Below, one piece after another: positions 1 to 11,569 of a stretch of DNA of 64,000 bases. Under the pieces are notes generated by a model. That model did not search any database. It was not told the DNA's origin and was given only the letters and a program-made list of their open reading frames with translations. Position 1 is the first letter of the stretch, and each line of letters begins with the position of its first letter. Source of the stretch: Gordionus sp. m RMFG-2023. Lineage: Eukaryota > Nematomorpha > Gordioida > Chordodea > Parachordodidae. The stretch lies in the NCBI RefSeq assembly GCF_954871325.1, contig NC_088776.1, positions 25,096,508 through 25,160,507 of the forward strand, read 5' to 3'. Both the position numbers and the translations under genes were made by a program.

Positions 1-103
1 TCTGCCATAATTAATACGCTGTGCCAGTGGGTAGGATTATTTAATATTAAAGCTTTTCTTGTTAATTAGATCTGTGTATGCAATGCAATTTATATTATTA
101 GCC

Positions 104-362
104 TCACCAGAAATATGAAACATCAAGGTATGGATCAGAATCATCAATATCAAAAAATGGCCTTTCTTATAAATTGATTGCAGGCATTTACCTTACTCAT
201 CTTCGATTTCACATTCCAAATCTGCTAATATATATCTGAGGGCTGAAATGATTTCTCTAATGTTTTTAATCAGAATATTTAACTTTTTATGCCATCAACA
301 GTAACTAAATAATGAAATCCTTGCCCTAAGAATAAATGATGCTCATAATCCCCCTGACGCAT
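104..362 (-). CDS. Unidentified coding-like segment
   Basis: Read on the minus strand from 362: MRQGDYEHHLFLGQGFHYLV then TVDGIK. A one-base shift near 290 opens the next frame, KLNILIKNIREIISALRYIL then ADLECEIEDE (about 297-196). A GTAAG donor and a possible 35-bp intron would lead to PFFDIDDSDPYLDVSYFW ending at 104. The amino-acid texture and short intron look like real protein, but I recognise no family and the frame change is unresolved (assembly error, missed intron or pseudogene). It lies on the same strand as the kinase exons at 5287-5805, beyond the 834-4946 transposon, so it could be later exons of that gene or a separate one. No HRD or DFG motif is visible. Confidence 0.3.
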
Positions 363-390
363 CTTTTGAAATTAGCCCAAACATCAGTTA

Positions 391-825
391 CTATCTGTAT
401 TATTAGCTGGCAATAAACAAACTAGGGTGGTTTACATGTAGTAAGTCCATAAAAAATGAATATGTATATGTTTGTGTAATTTTGAAATATGATATATGAA
501 TATGAATGAATGTAAATGACATACATTATTTTATTATATGTCAAAAGAATATAATTCATACAATAATTTTATTAATGTTCAAATTTAAATAATAATAATT
601 TAATATAAAAATATAATTAAATAGCATTCTAAAAATCATGCACGCCGCACTGACGCCATAAAAAAATCAGTGTAGCTTTTCGCTGGCAGCGCACAAGTCT
701 ATGTACTAAACATTTTTTTTTCTGAATTAAAATACTAATTTTCAAATCAAGGTTAAATTTCTAGTCTTATAAATTAATTTCCCCAACTTAAATTCCAATT
801 CTAATAAAATAATGGCATTTTAATG
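391..825. other. AT-rich spacer, no gene seen
   Basis: No coding signal or repeat terminus was recognised. A small GC-richer patch at about 640-690 has no assignable function. Confidence 0.4.
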
Positions 826-1445
826 GTCTATACTAGTGTTGTTAAAGTCGGAGCCAAAAAATTGGCTTAGGCTCTAGCTGGCTCAGGAGTTGGCTCGAGT
901 CTAATTGTGAACCAAAATTTATTTATTTAAATATTTTAAAAGAATATAATAAAAATCTAGAATTCGTGTACCATGCCAAGTTCCCTCATATATATTTTTT
1001 AATAATATTTTTATTTTTTTGTTTTTAAAATTTTTTTAAACATAATAATTAGGGCTGTGCCGATCCAAATATTTTTCACCGATCCGATCCGATATTGGTT
1101 CAAAACGATCCGATTATTATGTTGATTTTTCACCCCCCCCCCCTTGAACCAAATGTAATTAAGAAATCAATATTTTTTATGCAAAAATCGAATTATGTAT
1201 TTAATTAAATTTTTTATTTCTACAATAATTAAAAAAAAAGTTTACTAATATATTTTTCATTATTCCTCCCCATGAAATTAGAATTCCGCAGATACGCATT
1301 TTGTAAAATTATTTGTCCTTTGTAAAATATTTCCATAATTCAGATACTGCATTTAAAAAAATTCTTTTATTTAAAGTTTAAATAATAAAATTGGCGTTAT
1401 TATTTAAAAATATTTAAAATAAATAAAACTTTGGGTGTTCCTTAA

Positions 1446-2140
1446 AATACTTGGCAAGTCGGTCAATTGACCAGTCAAATTCAGTCAATTGACCGGATGA
1501 TTATTAGACCTGGTCAAATATAGTCAAATACTATAAAAAATTTAAAGGAATAAATTAAATATGTTTTGTGATCACAATGTTTGCTTATTTTTGGGTCCAC
1601 AATATCTCACTAGTAGTGAAATTAATGAAGTATGTGATATAATTCAAGAATTAGCTATTTTACAAGATAGTGATAACCAAAATATTTTAAGTGATATAAT
1701 TTATTTCAGAAGCAAAAACAGCATGTTTAATATAGCAAATTATGTGGAAAGTAGTAATTTCCAGAAACAATCAATTCCGACCTCAAGTTAATAGATTAAA
1801 CTTTGTCCACCCTGCCCATTAAGAGATTAACACCTAGTTCTACTTCTTTAGAAAATAGGTCGATTTGGGTTAATATTCTTATGAAAATAGAAATCAATTG
1901 AAGATCTAAGACATCAGGAAAATTGATTAAAAAATATTAAAGAAAATGATAATATTAAATATGAATCAGAACAAGACTCTGCTACAGATAGCTACATGAT
2001 AGTTATTGAATGACAATGAATTTAAAAAATTAATATTATAGATTCATTTACTATTATATTCAAAATAAAGTTAATATTAACTTAAAAAAGCATATATTTG
2101 AATTTGACCACATTTGACCGTATTTGACAGGTCAATATTT
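1446..2140 (+). mobile_element. hAT-C fragment nested in hAT-B (third nesting level)
   Basis: The block GGCAAGTCGGTCAATTGACC (1452) and TTTGACCGTATTTGAC (about 2110) matches the ends of the complete hAT-C copy at 41571-42885. The extra block is absent from the hAT-B copy at 30976-31784, which fixes it as an insertion. Boundaries are good to about 10 bp. Confidence 0.75.
1561..1791 (+). pseudogene. hAT transposase fragment (hAT-C)
   Basis: 76 codons containing VCLFLGPQYL and NILSDIIYFRSKNSMFNIAN. The antisense strand of the 41571-42885 copy encodes the parallel IIDPQYKGS and [13 protein letters not shown], i.e. the 'LDPRYK' region of the hAT catalytic core. Downstream codons are broken by stops. 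The ATG is probably not a native start. Confidence 0.6.
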
Positions 2141-2714
2141 TAAAAAAATAAATAATTTAAGAGGTGTTGTGCATTTGCATTGTTTAAAAAAATATATTTA
2201 GAAAATATTATTAATGTAAAATAAATATACATAAAATAAGAAAAAAAGGAAAAGTAAAAGTAAAAAGATCGGATTGGATTGGGTTTTTACAGGTATCGGC
2301 CCGATTTGATATTTTTGTAAAACGCTAAATATCGGTGCCAATCCGACCCGATATTTAATATAGGCACAGCCTTAATAATTTATATTATATTATGAAAATG
2401 GATTTATTTATTTGATGTTTTTTGATAAAAAAAATGATTTACTGATATTGTAATATTTATTTATGTTAAAATTTATTAGAGATTTTCAAGTCTAAAATTT
2501 TAAGCAAAAAATATTTTTTGAACATATTTTGCTTGTTTGTAAATAAATCTTTTTTGAAGATTGTGATCTTTTATAGTTTTTTTTTTACCATTTTTATAAA
2601 ATTATCTATTTTTTTAAGTATATTAAAACAGGTGGTTTTTTCTAAATAGTTTTTTTAAAAAAAATTTTTATATTAAACTTATTTATGATATTTTATATGA
2701 TCTTTTTAAGGATA

Positions 2715-3440
2715 ATATTTTAATGTGACAATTGCCATATTCGTTACAAAAGAGTAAAAATATCATTTATGTAAAGATGTGAAATTAAAAATTCAATGAA
2801 GATGTTCCTTTGGAAAAATGACAATTATCATAATCGGTATTTTTAAACATATTTGATTTTTTTGACGCTAATAAGCAAAAATATGTATTTTTAACAAGTT
2901 AAATTAAAAATTTCATTAAGATGTATCATATAAAAGTGACAATTGTCATAATCGTTTTTTTTAAGTTTTTTGATGCAAATGGGAAAAAATAAATATTGCT
3001 AATATGTTAAATTAAAAATTTAGTGAAGGTGTACCATAGATAAGTGACAATTATCATAATCGTTATTTTTAAAGTTTTTTTGCCGTAAATGGGCTAAAAT
3101 AAGTATTGTTAACATATTTAAATGAAACTTCAGTGAAGATGTACCCTAGATAAGTGACAATTGTCATAATCGTTAGTTTTAACGTTTTTGAATTTGTTTG
3201 ATGGAAATGGGCTAAAATAAGTAGTGCTAACATGTTTAAATAAAACTTCAGTGAAGATGTACCCTAGATAAATGACAATTGTCATAATTGTTATTTTTAA
3301 AGTTTTTATGACGTAAATGGGCTAAAATAAGTATTTCTAACATGTTTAAATAAAATTTCAGTTAAGATGTACCCTAAATAAGCGACAATTGTCATATTCG
3401 TTATTTTTTAAGTTTTTTAAATTTTTGGGTCAAAATTAGT
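2715..3440. repeat. Tandem array of ~110-bp units with a GACAATTGTC palindrome
   Basis: Seven units begin at about 2727, 2820, 2938, 3045, 3155, 3274 and 3384 (spacing 93-119). Each carries GACAATT(G/A)TCATAATCG followed by ATGGGCTAAAATAAGTATT and GTGAAGATGTACC. Later units are more alike than the first two. It lies inside hAT-A. Confidence 0.85.
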
Positions 3441-4439
3441 GTTATAATTTATTTTATAGGTAAATAAGTCATTATTTTCTTTTAAGCTAAAGGTATTTTA
3501 ATAAATAATTATTCATTAACTCAACATTTTTTTTTATTCTTTCATAGAATTTGATGTAAATATTAATTAATTTTTCTATTAAATATTTTTAAAGGTGGTT
3601 TTTATTAATATTAAGTTTTTTATGAATTTTTAAATGTGGTTCTTTTAAATAATAATTATTCAGAGGTATCTTTTGCATGGCTTTTAAAAAAGAAAAATTT
3701 TGTCCCAGCTACTACTTTCAAAAAAAAAATATAGGCCTGGCTAGGATTTTTAAAAACGTATTTAGACATAGTCCATGCTTTTTTAATGTTGTTTAAGGGC
3801 TAACTAACCACCATCTTTCAATCGTTATAGTTGATTATATTTTTTTTATCTTCAATATCAACAAAGATTTTACCTTAAAATATATACATTTTGTCTCCTG
3901 TTGGAAAACCTCTCGTTGAGCCACATGAGTAGCCTCCAGAACACTTAGGTAGCTCAAGTGCTTATTTTTAACTACAAGTATGAATATATTCAAAAATTCT
4001 TCCACTCCAGTCTAGTACTTTGCTTTGGCTAATTTTATGAATAATATTTCAGTTTTTAAAATAACTTATACATTTTAAGAAAATATTAAAAACACAAAAA
4101 CATCAGAGGTTAATTTTTCTTTAATGCCACTTCATCTATTTTATTTTATATTTTTAATTAATGTCTAAAAATTTTATATATTGTTTTTATTGTTTATAAA
4201 AAATGGAAAATTCAGTTTAAAAAATTGTTTATTTTCTTTTTTAAATTTTTGGTTAATCTTTTGCATTTTTACTTATAATTTACTTAATTTATTAACCAAT
4301 TTTAAAAAATAAAATATAACCACTATAGTTATCTTCACTTACTTTTTACTTGAAATATTTAATTAAATTATTATATTAAAAACTATTAGGTTAAAATAAA
4401 CGAAATATATAATATATTTAAATAATAAATTAAGAAATG

Positions 4440-4946
4440 CCTGAATCAATTTTCGACACAAAAACAAGCTAAGTTTAGGGCTAAGCAGGCTTGACTCAGT
4501 CATTTTACAACACTAATCTCAAATAAATAAATTTTCAACTCCTGAGTTGTCTCGAACCAGCCAACTAATATGGCTCGAGCTGGCTTGATGAGTCAATTTT
4601 TGACTCAAAAATTAGATCACTTTAGGGCTAAACCAACTTGGCTCAGCTATTTAAAACACTAATAGCAAATAAATAAATTTCGGCTCAAAAATTGGCTTGA
4701 GCCCACTCGAGCCAGCCAACTAATATGGCTCAATGAGCCAACTTGAGCCTAATTCATTCGACTCAAAAACTAGATGAGTTAAGGGCTAAGCTAAACAGCT
4801 GTTTAACAACACTAATTTCAAATAAATAAATTTTGGCTCAAAAATTGGCTAGAGCCTGATAACTCAATTGGCTTGACCATAAGCCACAGCTCAAAAACTA
4901 ACTGAATTAAGGGTTAAGCCAGCTTGACAGCCATTTAACAACACTA
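4440..4946. repeat. Terminal tandem repeats carrying hAT-A ends
   Basis: Three extra copies of the hAT-A terminus (T-TTA-AACACTAAT at about 4503, 4650 and 4801) precede the true end at 4946, spaced about 133-152 bp. The units share AAATAAATAAATTTT, GCCAACTAATATGGCTC and GGGCTAAG motifs. This is internal amplification of the right end. Confidence 0.75.
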
Positions 4947-4954
4947 GTCTGTAC

Positions 4955-5212
4955 TGCATTAATAACAAATTCAGCATGATTTTTTTAAAAGCTCTGGACA
5001 ATAAATTTTTTAGCCAATGTCCATAGTAAAGATTTTGTTATAGATGAAGGGGAACTATTAGTTAGCCCCTACACTTTATTAGAGATCTTTAGGACCACTT
5101 TATCCTAGCAATATTTTCATATAAACACACTATTAGCATTTTAAATCATATTTTGGCTAGCTATATCAAAAAATAGTTACAAATCTTAATTAAAAAAAAT
5201 TACATCACCCTT
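4955..5212. other. Spacer downstream of kinase exons, no gene confirmed
   Basis: Lies between the hAT-A TSD and the kinase fragment. No kinase C-lobe motif was found on the minus strand. Confidence 0.4.
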
Positions 5213-5286
5213 GAAAATTTTTTGCTATAACCCTTTCCCAGAACAAATTCTAAAAGTGATAAAAATTTTATTTTAAAAAATAAAAC

Positions 5287-5805
5287 CTATATATAAATTT
5301 GCATTGTTCTGCCAGATGTATAGGGCTTCTAATATAAATGGATGATTATTACCAAACATAAATTGTATATATGCCTCATCTTTACATTGATCTATTGCTT
5401 CACAATCAATTATCATTGATTTTTTCAAAACTTTCATTGCATATAATTTATCTTCATCCTTTTTACAAACTTTATAAACCTTCCCAAAAGCACCATTTCC
5501 AATTTTTGCTATAATCTAATACATATAGTAAAATTTTGTTGATTTGTAAATTATTACTTTAAAATCTTTTTCATTTGGGATACTATTTAAAGCAAATATA
5601 GGAAGAAATATTTGGTTCGTCCAAGTTATAACAAATGGTTTAATACTATTTATGTGCTTGTAAAAAAAATTACTATATATATCATAAGTAAGAAGATTTC
5701 CAAGACTTTTTGATTTATATATTAAATTTTTATTATTTTGCTATATAATATCTTATAAAATGGATAAGGTCAATATAATTTTACCTTTTTAAATTCATTT
5801 CCCAT
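5287..5805 (-). CDS. RSKR/SgK494-like protein kinase, N-terminus and N-lobe (partial gene)
   Basis: Three minus-strand exons join in phase: 5805-5785 (MGNEFKK), 5740-5558, and 5515-5287. The 44- and 42-bp introns are both GT-AG. Exon 2 reads KSKSLGNLLTYDIY then TNQIFLPIFALNSIPNEKDF. Exon 3 is a kinase N-lobe: glycine loop IGNGAFGKVYKV (about 73-84), ATP-site lysine in LYAMKVLKK (Lys96), and alpha-C Glu115 in QCKDEAYIQ, followed by NNHPFI and WQNNANLYI. The QCK-E-IQ, HPF and W-x-LYI pattern fits RSKR (ribosomal protein S6 kinase-related) better than S6K itself. The Gly2 start suggests N-myristoylation (inference). The C-lobe (HRD, DFG) is not found between here and the window start. A possible fourth exon (5249-5213, EFVLGKGYSKKF) follows a 37-bp intron. 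The gene may continue beyond the window or be truncated. Confidence 0.8.
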
Positions 5806-6759
5806 CTATATATTTATTTAAATATCTTCAGTGTGAACACAAACGTGAAATTTTGAATAATAAATACTAAAACTATAAAAAAGTTAAAATGTGACTAAGC
5901 TGACAGCTGTCTTTAAACTCAATTTAAAAGCTACTATAATTTAATAAACCACAGCACAGTATATTATGAATATGTCTTTTCCATAACTTTCCATATTATT
6001 CTACCATTCTAAACAATATCTCTGAAAAGTTTTTCTACTTTTTACAGCTACATTAGATAATATTAACGTTTAATGGTTTTATTAATGCTGGGAGGGCGGA
6101 GAGGAAGGGGGGTGTTACTAGATTCAACTCTCTATCATATTATAAGCAGAGATCTAGCAACAGTGGGGGGTAAGATGGCTACTCCCTTCTCACTCAATGA
6201 AAATTTTTTGGCCCGTAAGCCTGGCTTCCCACTTTTTATTTGACATTCAACAAATATGATCTCTAAAATGTTTTCGTTGCACCGTTGAAAATTGACTGCA
6301 TTAAATTTAATGCTGTAATTTTACCACGGATAGTCATTTTAACAGTCGAAGCCGTTGTAAGACCCGATGTAAAATGAGTGTTGTCATAAATTTCTCGCTT
6401 CAAAAACACTGACGGTCATTTATGATCAAAATTAAATGTTTTAGGATATAAATGAATAGGATTTTTTACTGAAAAAAATTGATTGTTCGTTTCAAAAACA
6501 TTAGTGTCCATTTTTTTTATGAAAATTGATTTTTGTCGAAATAAAATGATTATGAATTCAAGATCCTTTAACGATTTTCGCTAGCAAAATCGCAGCGATG
6601 CATCAGCTGATAGGTTGTCGCGATTTTTATTCATAGAGCGAATTTAAAATCTGGTAATTGTAAGCGATTTTAATAATATTTCATTATAATGGTTTCCATC
6701 AAATTATTTTTTTTATACATAATGATGATGAAGAAGTGAAGATTAAACAATCTAAATGT
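5806..6759. other. Upstream region of the minus-strand kinase; nothing assigned
   Basis: The bases directly before the minus-strand ATG at 5805 are ATATATAG, so an upstream 5' exon or trans-splice acceptor is possible. At 6570-6600 CGATTTTCGCTAGCAAAATCG forms a perfect hairpin. No transposon ends or coding sequence were recognised. Confidence 0.4.
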
Positions 6760-6767
6760 TAAGAAGA

Positions 6768-8530
6768 CATAGGCGTAGCCGGGGGGGGGGGGGGCAAGGG
6801 AAAATCCCCCCTTCAGAAATTTATCAATTTTTGTGATTATCATTTTAAGCTAATAAAAAATATCCCCCTTTCTTAGTCCTTCCTCCACTCCCTGATATGC
6901 ATATCTTAAACAATAATTTGAAAGAAAGAATGTAAAAGTTGATATCTATAAACCTATTCATCATAATTTATACATTTTTGGGAAAAAGCATTTATATATA
7001 AAAAAGTGAACCAAAATGTTTTTAAAAAATGGAATATAAGCTAAATATAAGTCTTAAGACAAAAGTGAAATGTATTATAATTATTAATAATAGATCCATA
7101 AAATTACTAAATAATATGTTATATCAAATATAATTTTTTATAAAGTGAGTAATTTTAATTTATTTATCTTAATAAAAGTAAAATATAATTATAAAACTAT
7201 TGATCAAATTAAATAATATTTTAAATCAGAAAATTAAAGCACAATACGAACAGTGGAATATTTTATGTAGTAGATTTACAGTATATCTAATTTTATCAAT
7301 TATCATATGACAATCAAGTAATTCTTACCAATATAGCGAATTAAATATTTTACAGAAAACTATAAAATATTGATAAGGACATCAGAAAATATCTTTTAAA
7401 GACATTTTGGGATGAATAATTTAATTTTTAATATCATTTTTTATTTAAAGAAATAGATGGCATTTACTAATTGAACGCAAATTGTTGCTATATTTATTAT
7501 CAAGAGCATCGATTAGTAAAATTTGTTAAAATATTAACTGTAATATATTCTCTAACTGTTAAATATGTCTGTAAAAGTGAATTTTACTTTATATTTTGTA
7601 ACTAATTCTATATAATAGAGGAATATCGACTACAGCGTCTACATGAAAGATTTTCACTGGGTGCAAACCACCTCCAAAAGCCTTTGCCTAACCCCCCTAA
7701 AAAATCCCCGCCGCTTTCGGCGGCGGTGTCTCTACTATTATTCTTTTTACCTTTTTAATATTGATACTCTTTTTAGAGAATTTATAAAGGATAACTTAAA
7801 TTAATCTTTCTCTACTACCAACTATCGATATTTTATGAATATAAATAATTTATTTTTTAGATAATAAATTCAATTAAAACCTCCATTATTTACAATGAAT
7901 TAATTATTATGGCATTATGAGCTTGCTGAGATGTCTACACCTTTTAAATTACATTTAAAAGGATAGCAGAAAGTTTTATTTGGAAAACAATGTGTATGAT
8001 TGTTTGCTATATAGATTTGGTGGATGAATTGTATTATAATAATTCTATGTTAAAAGTATTAATTTTACTGCAATAAATGTTGTCCTATTTCATCTCAAAA
8101 TTTAATAGATAATCCTCCAAAAAATTTATCTTACCCACATTAAAACAGCCTACCCCCCCCCCCAAAAAAAAAAATAGGATGCAAACTGTTCCTACCCCTC
8201 CCGCTCATGTAGACGCTGATCGACTATATGCTTACTTACTTTTTATAAATAAATTTCATATACTTGTTTGTAATAAATTATTACCATGCTTTTATATTAT
8301 ATATATAAGTTATATTTTATATAAACTAATAAAAATATATTTCATATTTGTTCCAGGCTAATTTTATTTTATTAAAATTAACCTCCTATCTTCTAAAAAT
8401 ATTTTATGACTATATATAGACTGGTAACCCGGCCGAAGCCCGGGCAAAAGCGGGGTCCAAATTGGGGTCTGGGGCCCCCCAGTAATTTTTTAATTCCTTT
8501 CCCCTTAGGAAAATTTTGGTTTCGCCTATG
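6768..8530. mobile_element. hAT-D element (copy a) with nested MITE-E
   Basis: Left TIR CATAGGCGTAGCC followed by a run of 14 G; right end TTTCGCCTATG. The flanking octamers TAAGAAGA / TAATAAGG match at six of eight. Internal sequence 6900-7625 is about 90% like 61600-62335 (copy d). A different element (7633-8218) is inserted in it. No transposase was seen. Confidence 0.8.
7633..8218. mobile_element. MITE-E inserted in hAT-D (586 bp)
   Basis: TIR CAGCGTCTACATGA / TCATGTAGACGCTG with a perfect 8-bp TSD ATCGACTA (7625-7632, 8219-8226). The unoccupied site is visible in the paralogous hAT-D copy near 62330. A second copy is at 17076-17610. It contains C- and A-rich runs but no coding sequence. 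Confidence 0.93.
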
Positions 8531-9374
8531 TAATAAGGAGAGTGCAACCTCTCTCCTAAAATCTTAAAAAATAAGGCAAAATTTTACAATTATATGAGAA
8601 TGACAAAAGTATTTATTTATTATATTTTATCTTTAATTCTATTTTATATAGGAAATTTTTTATATTTGCAATCTAATTTTTAAATAGTTTAAAGACAACA
8701 GTTTTTTAAAATATCCTATAACCATACAAGAAAAACGCAGGGTTTGTCTTAGGTAATAATAAAGTACTTTATTAAACAAATTTTATATCTAGATATTTAG
8801 CCACTAGCTGTAGCTATCTTAGCCTGGCCTTTCCTTCCTTCTGAGGATTTCATTAATCCAAATAATCATTAGGAAGGACCACATGTCTAGTTATATGGCT
8901 AACTTTAGTAAGCATTCATATGCCATCACCTACTTTCACTGGCATTGAAAGGATAAAAAATTTTGAAAAGAAGTGGAATTTATTTATACAATAATCCTAT
9001 ATTATAAAAATATAATATATTTTCTATAAATAAAATGTTGCCTTATTTTGTATTTTATATATTTTATAAAAATTTGTTTTTACATTCTATAGTGATATTT
9101 TTTACTAAATATTTCAAAATAATAATTTGATGACACCACAAATCTATATTATAAACATTTTATATATTATTTTTAAAATTTATTTTATTTATAATAAATT
9201 TTACCTTATTTGGTTTTTATATGTTTATATTTTTTAAATTGTTTAATTTTGTAGGGATATTTTAATAAACATAAATTTACCTTTTAGTCTAAACTCATTA
9301 AAAAATATATATGTAGTAATTATATCATTAAAAAAGCTATATAGTATATAATTTCATATAATAATATAGCAAGG
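8531..9374. other. AT-rich spacer, nothing recognised
   Basis: No coding similarity or repeat ends were noticed. Confidence 0.4.
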
Positions 9375-9485
9375 CAGGTGTGTCACTAGATTTTACAATC
9401 TCTGGGGCTCAACTATAAAAATATTTTTGGAGTGCCTAGCCCAAAGTAAAACAATACAAGATATTTCTAAAGATAATACTTTTTC
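9375..9485. mobile_element. hAT-D copy b, left piece
   Basis: CAGGTGTGTCACTAG and the following ~110 bp match the start of the hAT-D copy at 16670. It stops abruptly at a tandem array. The continuation (CCGATTGCGGATATAAA...) resumes at about 14950, so some 5.4 kb was inserted here. Confidence 0.65.
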
Positions 9486-9487
9486 TG

Positions 9488-10430
9488 CGATTTACCAATT
9501 AGTCTACGGGTTAACTCCTAGTATACATATAAAAAATTTGGAAAAAATTTCCAAGCATCCAAGACTTTAATAACTTTAAAAAAATTTCTCAAGCCCAACT
9601 CAATCCATAATTATTTTAAGGAATATTTTCCAATCCCAGTCCAACCCATAATAATTTTGAAAAATTTTCCCAAGCCAGGAAATATTATATTTCTAATTAA
9701 TGAAGGGGAAATCTCCGATTTACCAATTAGTCTACGAGTTAACTCCTAGTATACAGAAAAAAAAATTGGAAAAATTTTCCAAGCATCCAAGACCATAATA
9801 ATTTTTAAAAAATTTTTTCAAGCCCAGCTCAATCCATAATAATTTTGAGGAATATTTTCCAAGCCCAGTCCAACCCATAATAATTTTCAAATTCTCAAAC
9901 CCAGAGATATTAATTAATGAAGAGGAAATCTCCGATTTACCAATTTGTCTATAGGTTAATTCATAATATACAAACAAAAAATTTGGAAAAAATTTCCAAG
10001 CATCCAAGACTTTAATAATTTTAAAAAAAATTTTACAAGCCCAGCTCAATCCATAATAATTTTGAGAAATATTTTCCAAGCCCAGTCCAACCCATAATAA
10101 TTTTGAAAAATTTTTCCCAAACCCGGAAATATTAAATTTCTAATTATTGAAGGGGAAATCTCCGGTTTACCAATAAGTCTACAGGTTAACTCCTAGTCTA
10201 CATACAAAAAATTTGGAAAAAATTTCCATGCATCCAAGACCTTATTTTAAAAAAAATTTCTCAAGTTCAGCTCAATTCATAATAATTTTGAAAACCAAGC
10301 CAATATTAATTTTGAGGAATATTTTCAAAGCCCAGTCCAACCCATAATAATTTTAAAAAAATTTTCCCAAACCCGGAGATATTAAATTTATAATTAATGA
10401 AGGGAAAATCTCAGATTTATCAATTAGTCT
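9488..10430. repeat. Tandem array of ~225-bp units
   Basis: Units begin at GATTTACCAATTAGTCTAC-like sites near 9488, 9716, 9934, 10162 and 10415, spacing 218-253. Each unit has CCAAGCATCCAAGAC, CAAGCCCAGCTCAATCC and CCCAGTCCAACCC. A single related unit occurs in the Helitron at 57897-60548. The apparent 115-residue minus-strand frame over 9732-10079 is translated repeat, not a gene. Confidence 0.85.
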
Positions 10431-10439
10431 ACGAGTTAA

Positions 10440-11560
10440 CTCCTAGCATACATTTAAAAAAAACATGTGAATTCGTAATAAAAGAAACTGGGAAAGTCTG
10501 GGTAAACCACTTATTAGAGAATCATGACAAAATCATGTCTGCCCTAATATTATTATAAGAAATAACAAATCTTACCTCGTTTTATTGGAGACAACCCCAA
10601 AATTAGTTATGGAAAAAAATATGGATTGAAATTGAGTTCACTGCACAATTCTAACAATTTATTTTTTATGCTTAATGATTAATGTTTGCATCATCATTTG
10701 TTATCCATGAAATAAAAATAAATTATTCTTATACTTTTTTTACTATGATCAGGTTATTATTATATTTTGATTTTATAAATTTATAAAATGCTTTTTTTAA
10801 ATGACAACTGATCTATATAAAAATAAAATAAATAAGAAAATAAATTTTGAATATTGTAATATAATTGATATAATGAAAATATTATGTATCATAATATTAA
10901 TTAATAGATTGAAAGGGGGGGGGGGGGGTTAGGGCACATTCTTGTTGCTAAATCCGCCTAAAAACACATTGACAAAAATGAAAATAGCCACGCTACCCTT
11001 AATAAAATGTGTATTTAAAATCCCCCTTGCTTTACAATGTTGTAAATGATATTTATGATATATGGCTTTATCATTAATATATAAATATTTAGTAGAGTAT
11101 AAAATGTTATTAATATATTTTGATTTTATAAATTAATAAAATGCTTTTTTAAAAAAAAATAAAACTTGAAATATTTATTAGAGCATAAAAGGTTATTATT
11201 ATATGATTCTATAAATTAATAAGATGCTTTTTTAAATAAAAAAAAATCTTGAAATTTAAATAGTTAAAAAAAAAATTAATTAATTTTAAATCTATTATAA
11301 TAATCTTCAAAAAACGTCAATCAAATTTAGCCAATAGTTTTCTTTTAAAACATATTTGTCTAATAAAAATGATTATAGCGTAATCGATCCAATAGTAATC
11401 ACCTGCATTCATACACTTACCATTTCATTCACTTCACATTTCATAGCAATGATATCCAGCAACCAAGTATAATTTTTTCAGTTTTTTTATAATTATATTA
11501 TTTTTATTAGATTATTCAACAAAACCCAACTACCAATATAAGAAAAAACAAACCAAGTTA
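10440..11560. other. AT-rich transposon-derived DNA with a 14-G run
   Basis: 10460-10530 matches 58215-58290 of the Helitron. A run of 14 G sits at 10915-10928. About 50 bp at 10852-10905 recur at 14345-14393. No gene seen. Confidence 0.5.
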
Positions 11561-11569
11561 AAAAGCAGA

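Larger units (their letters stand above)
1051..2372. mobile_element. hAT-B element nested in hAT-A
   Basis: TIR AGGGCTGTGCCGATCC at the left and GGCACAGCCT at the right, with a perfect 8-bp TSD TAATAATT (1043-1050 and 2373-2380). A second copy (30976-31784) shares the subterminal repeats and the 1220-1430 segment. It contains a further hAT-C insertion. Confidence 0.9.
834..4946. mobile_element. hAT-A element, 4.1 kb, non-autonomous, with nested hATs
   Basis: Ends in the inverted repeat TAGTGTTGTTAAA / TTTAACAACACTA. It is flanked by an 8-bp TSD, GTCTATAC (826-833) versus GTCTGTAC (4947-4954), seven of eight bases matching. The same TIR occurs on short MITEs at 27515 and 37475. No transposase of its own was found. 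It holds a nested hAT-B (1051-2372), a tandem array (about 2715-3440) and a terminal array carrying TIR-like ends (4440-4946). Confidence 0.88.

Noticed and set aside
2715-3440. CRISPR-like regular repeats
   Set aside because: Units are contiguous ~110-bp tandem copies without unique spacers, in a eukaryotic transposon.
9732-10079. 115-residue open frame on the minus strand
   Set aside because: It is translation of the 225-bp tandem repeats; the peptide repeats GLSWACKIFFK/GLGKYSSKLL-like blocks and has no domain.
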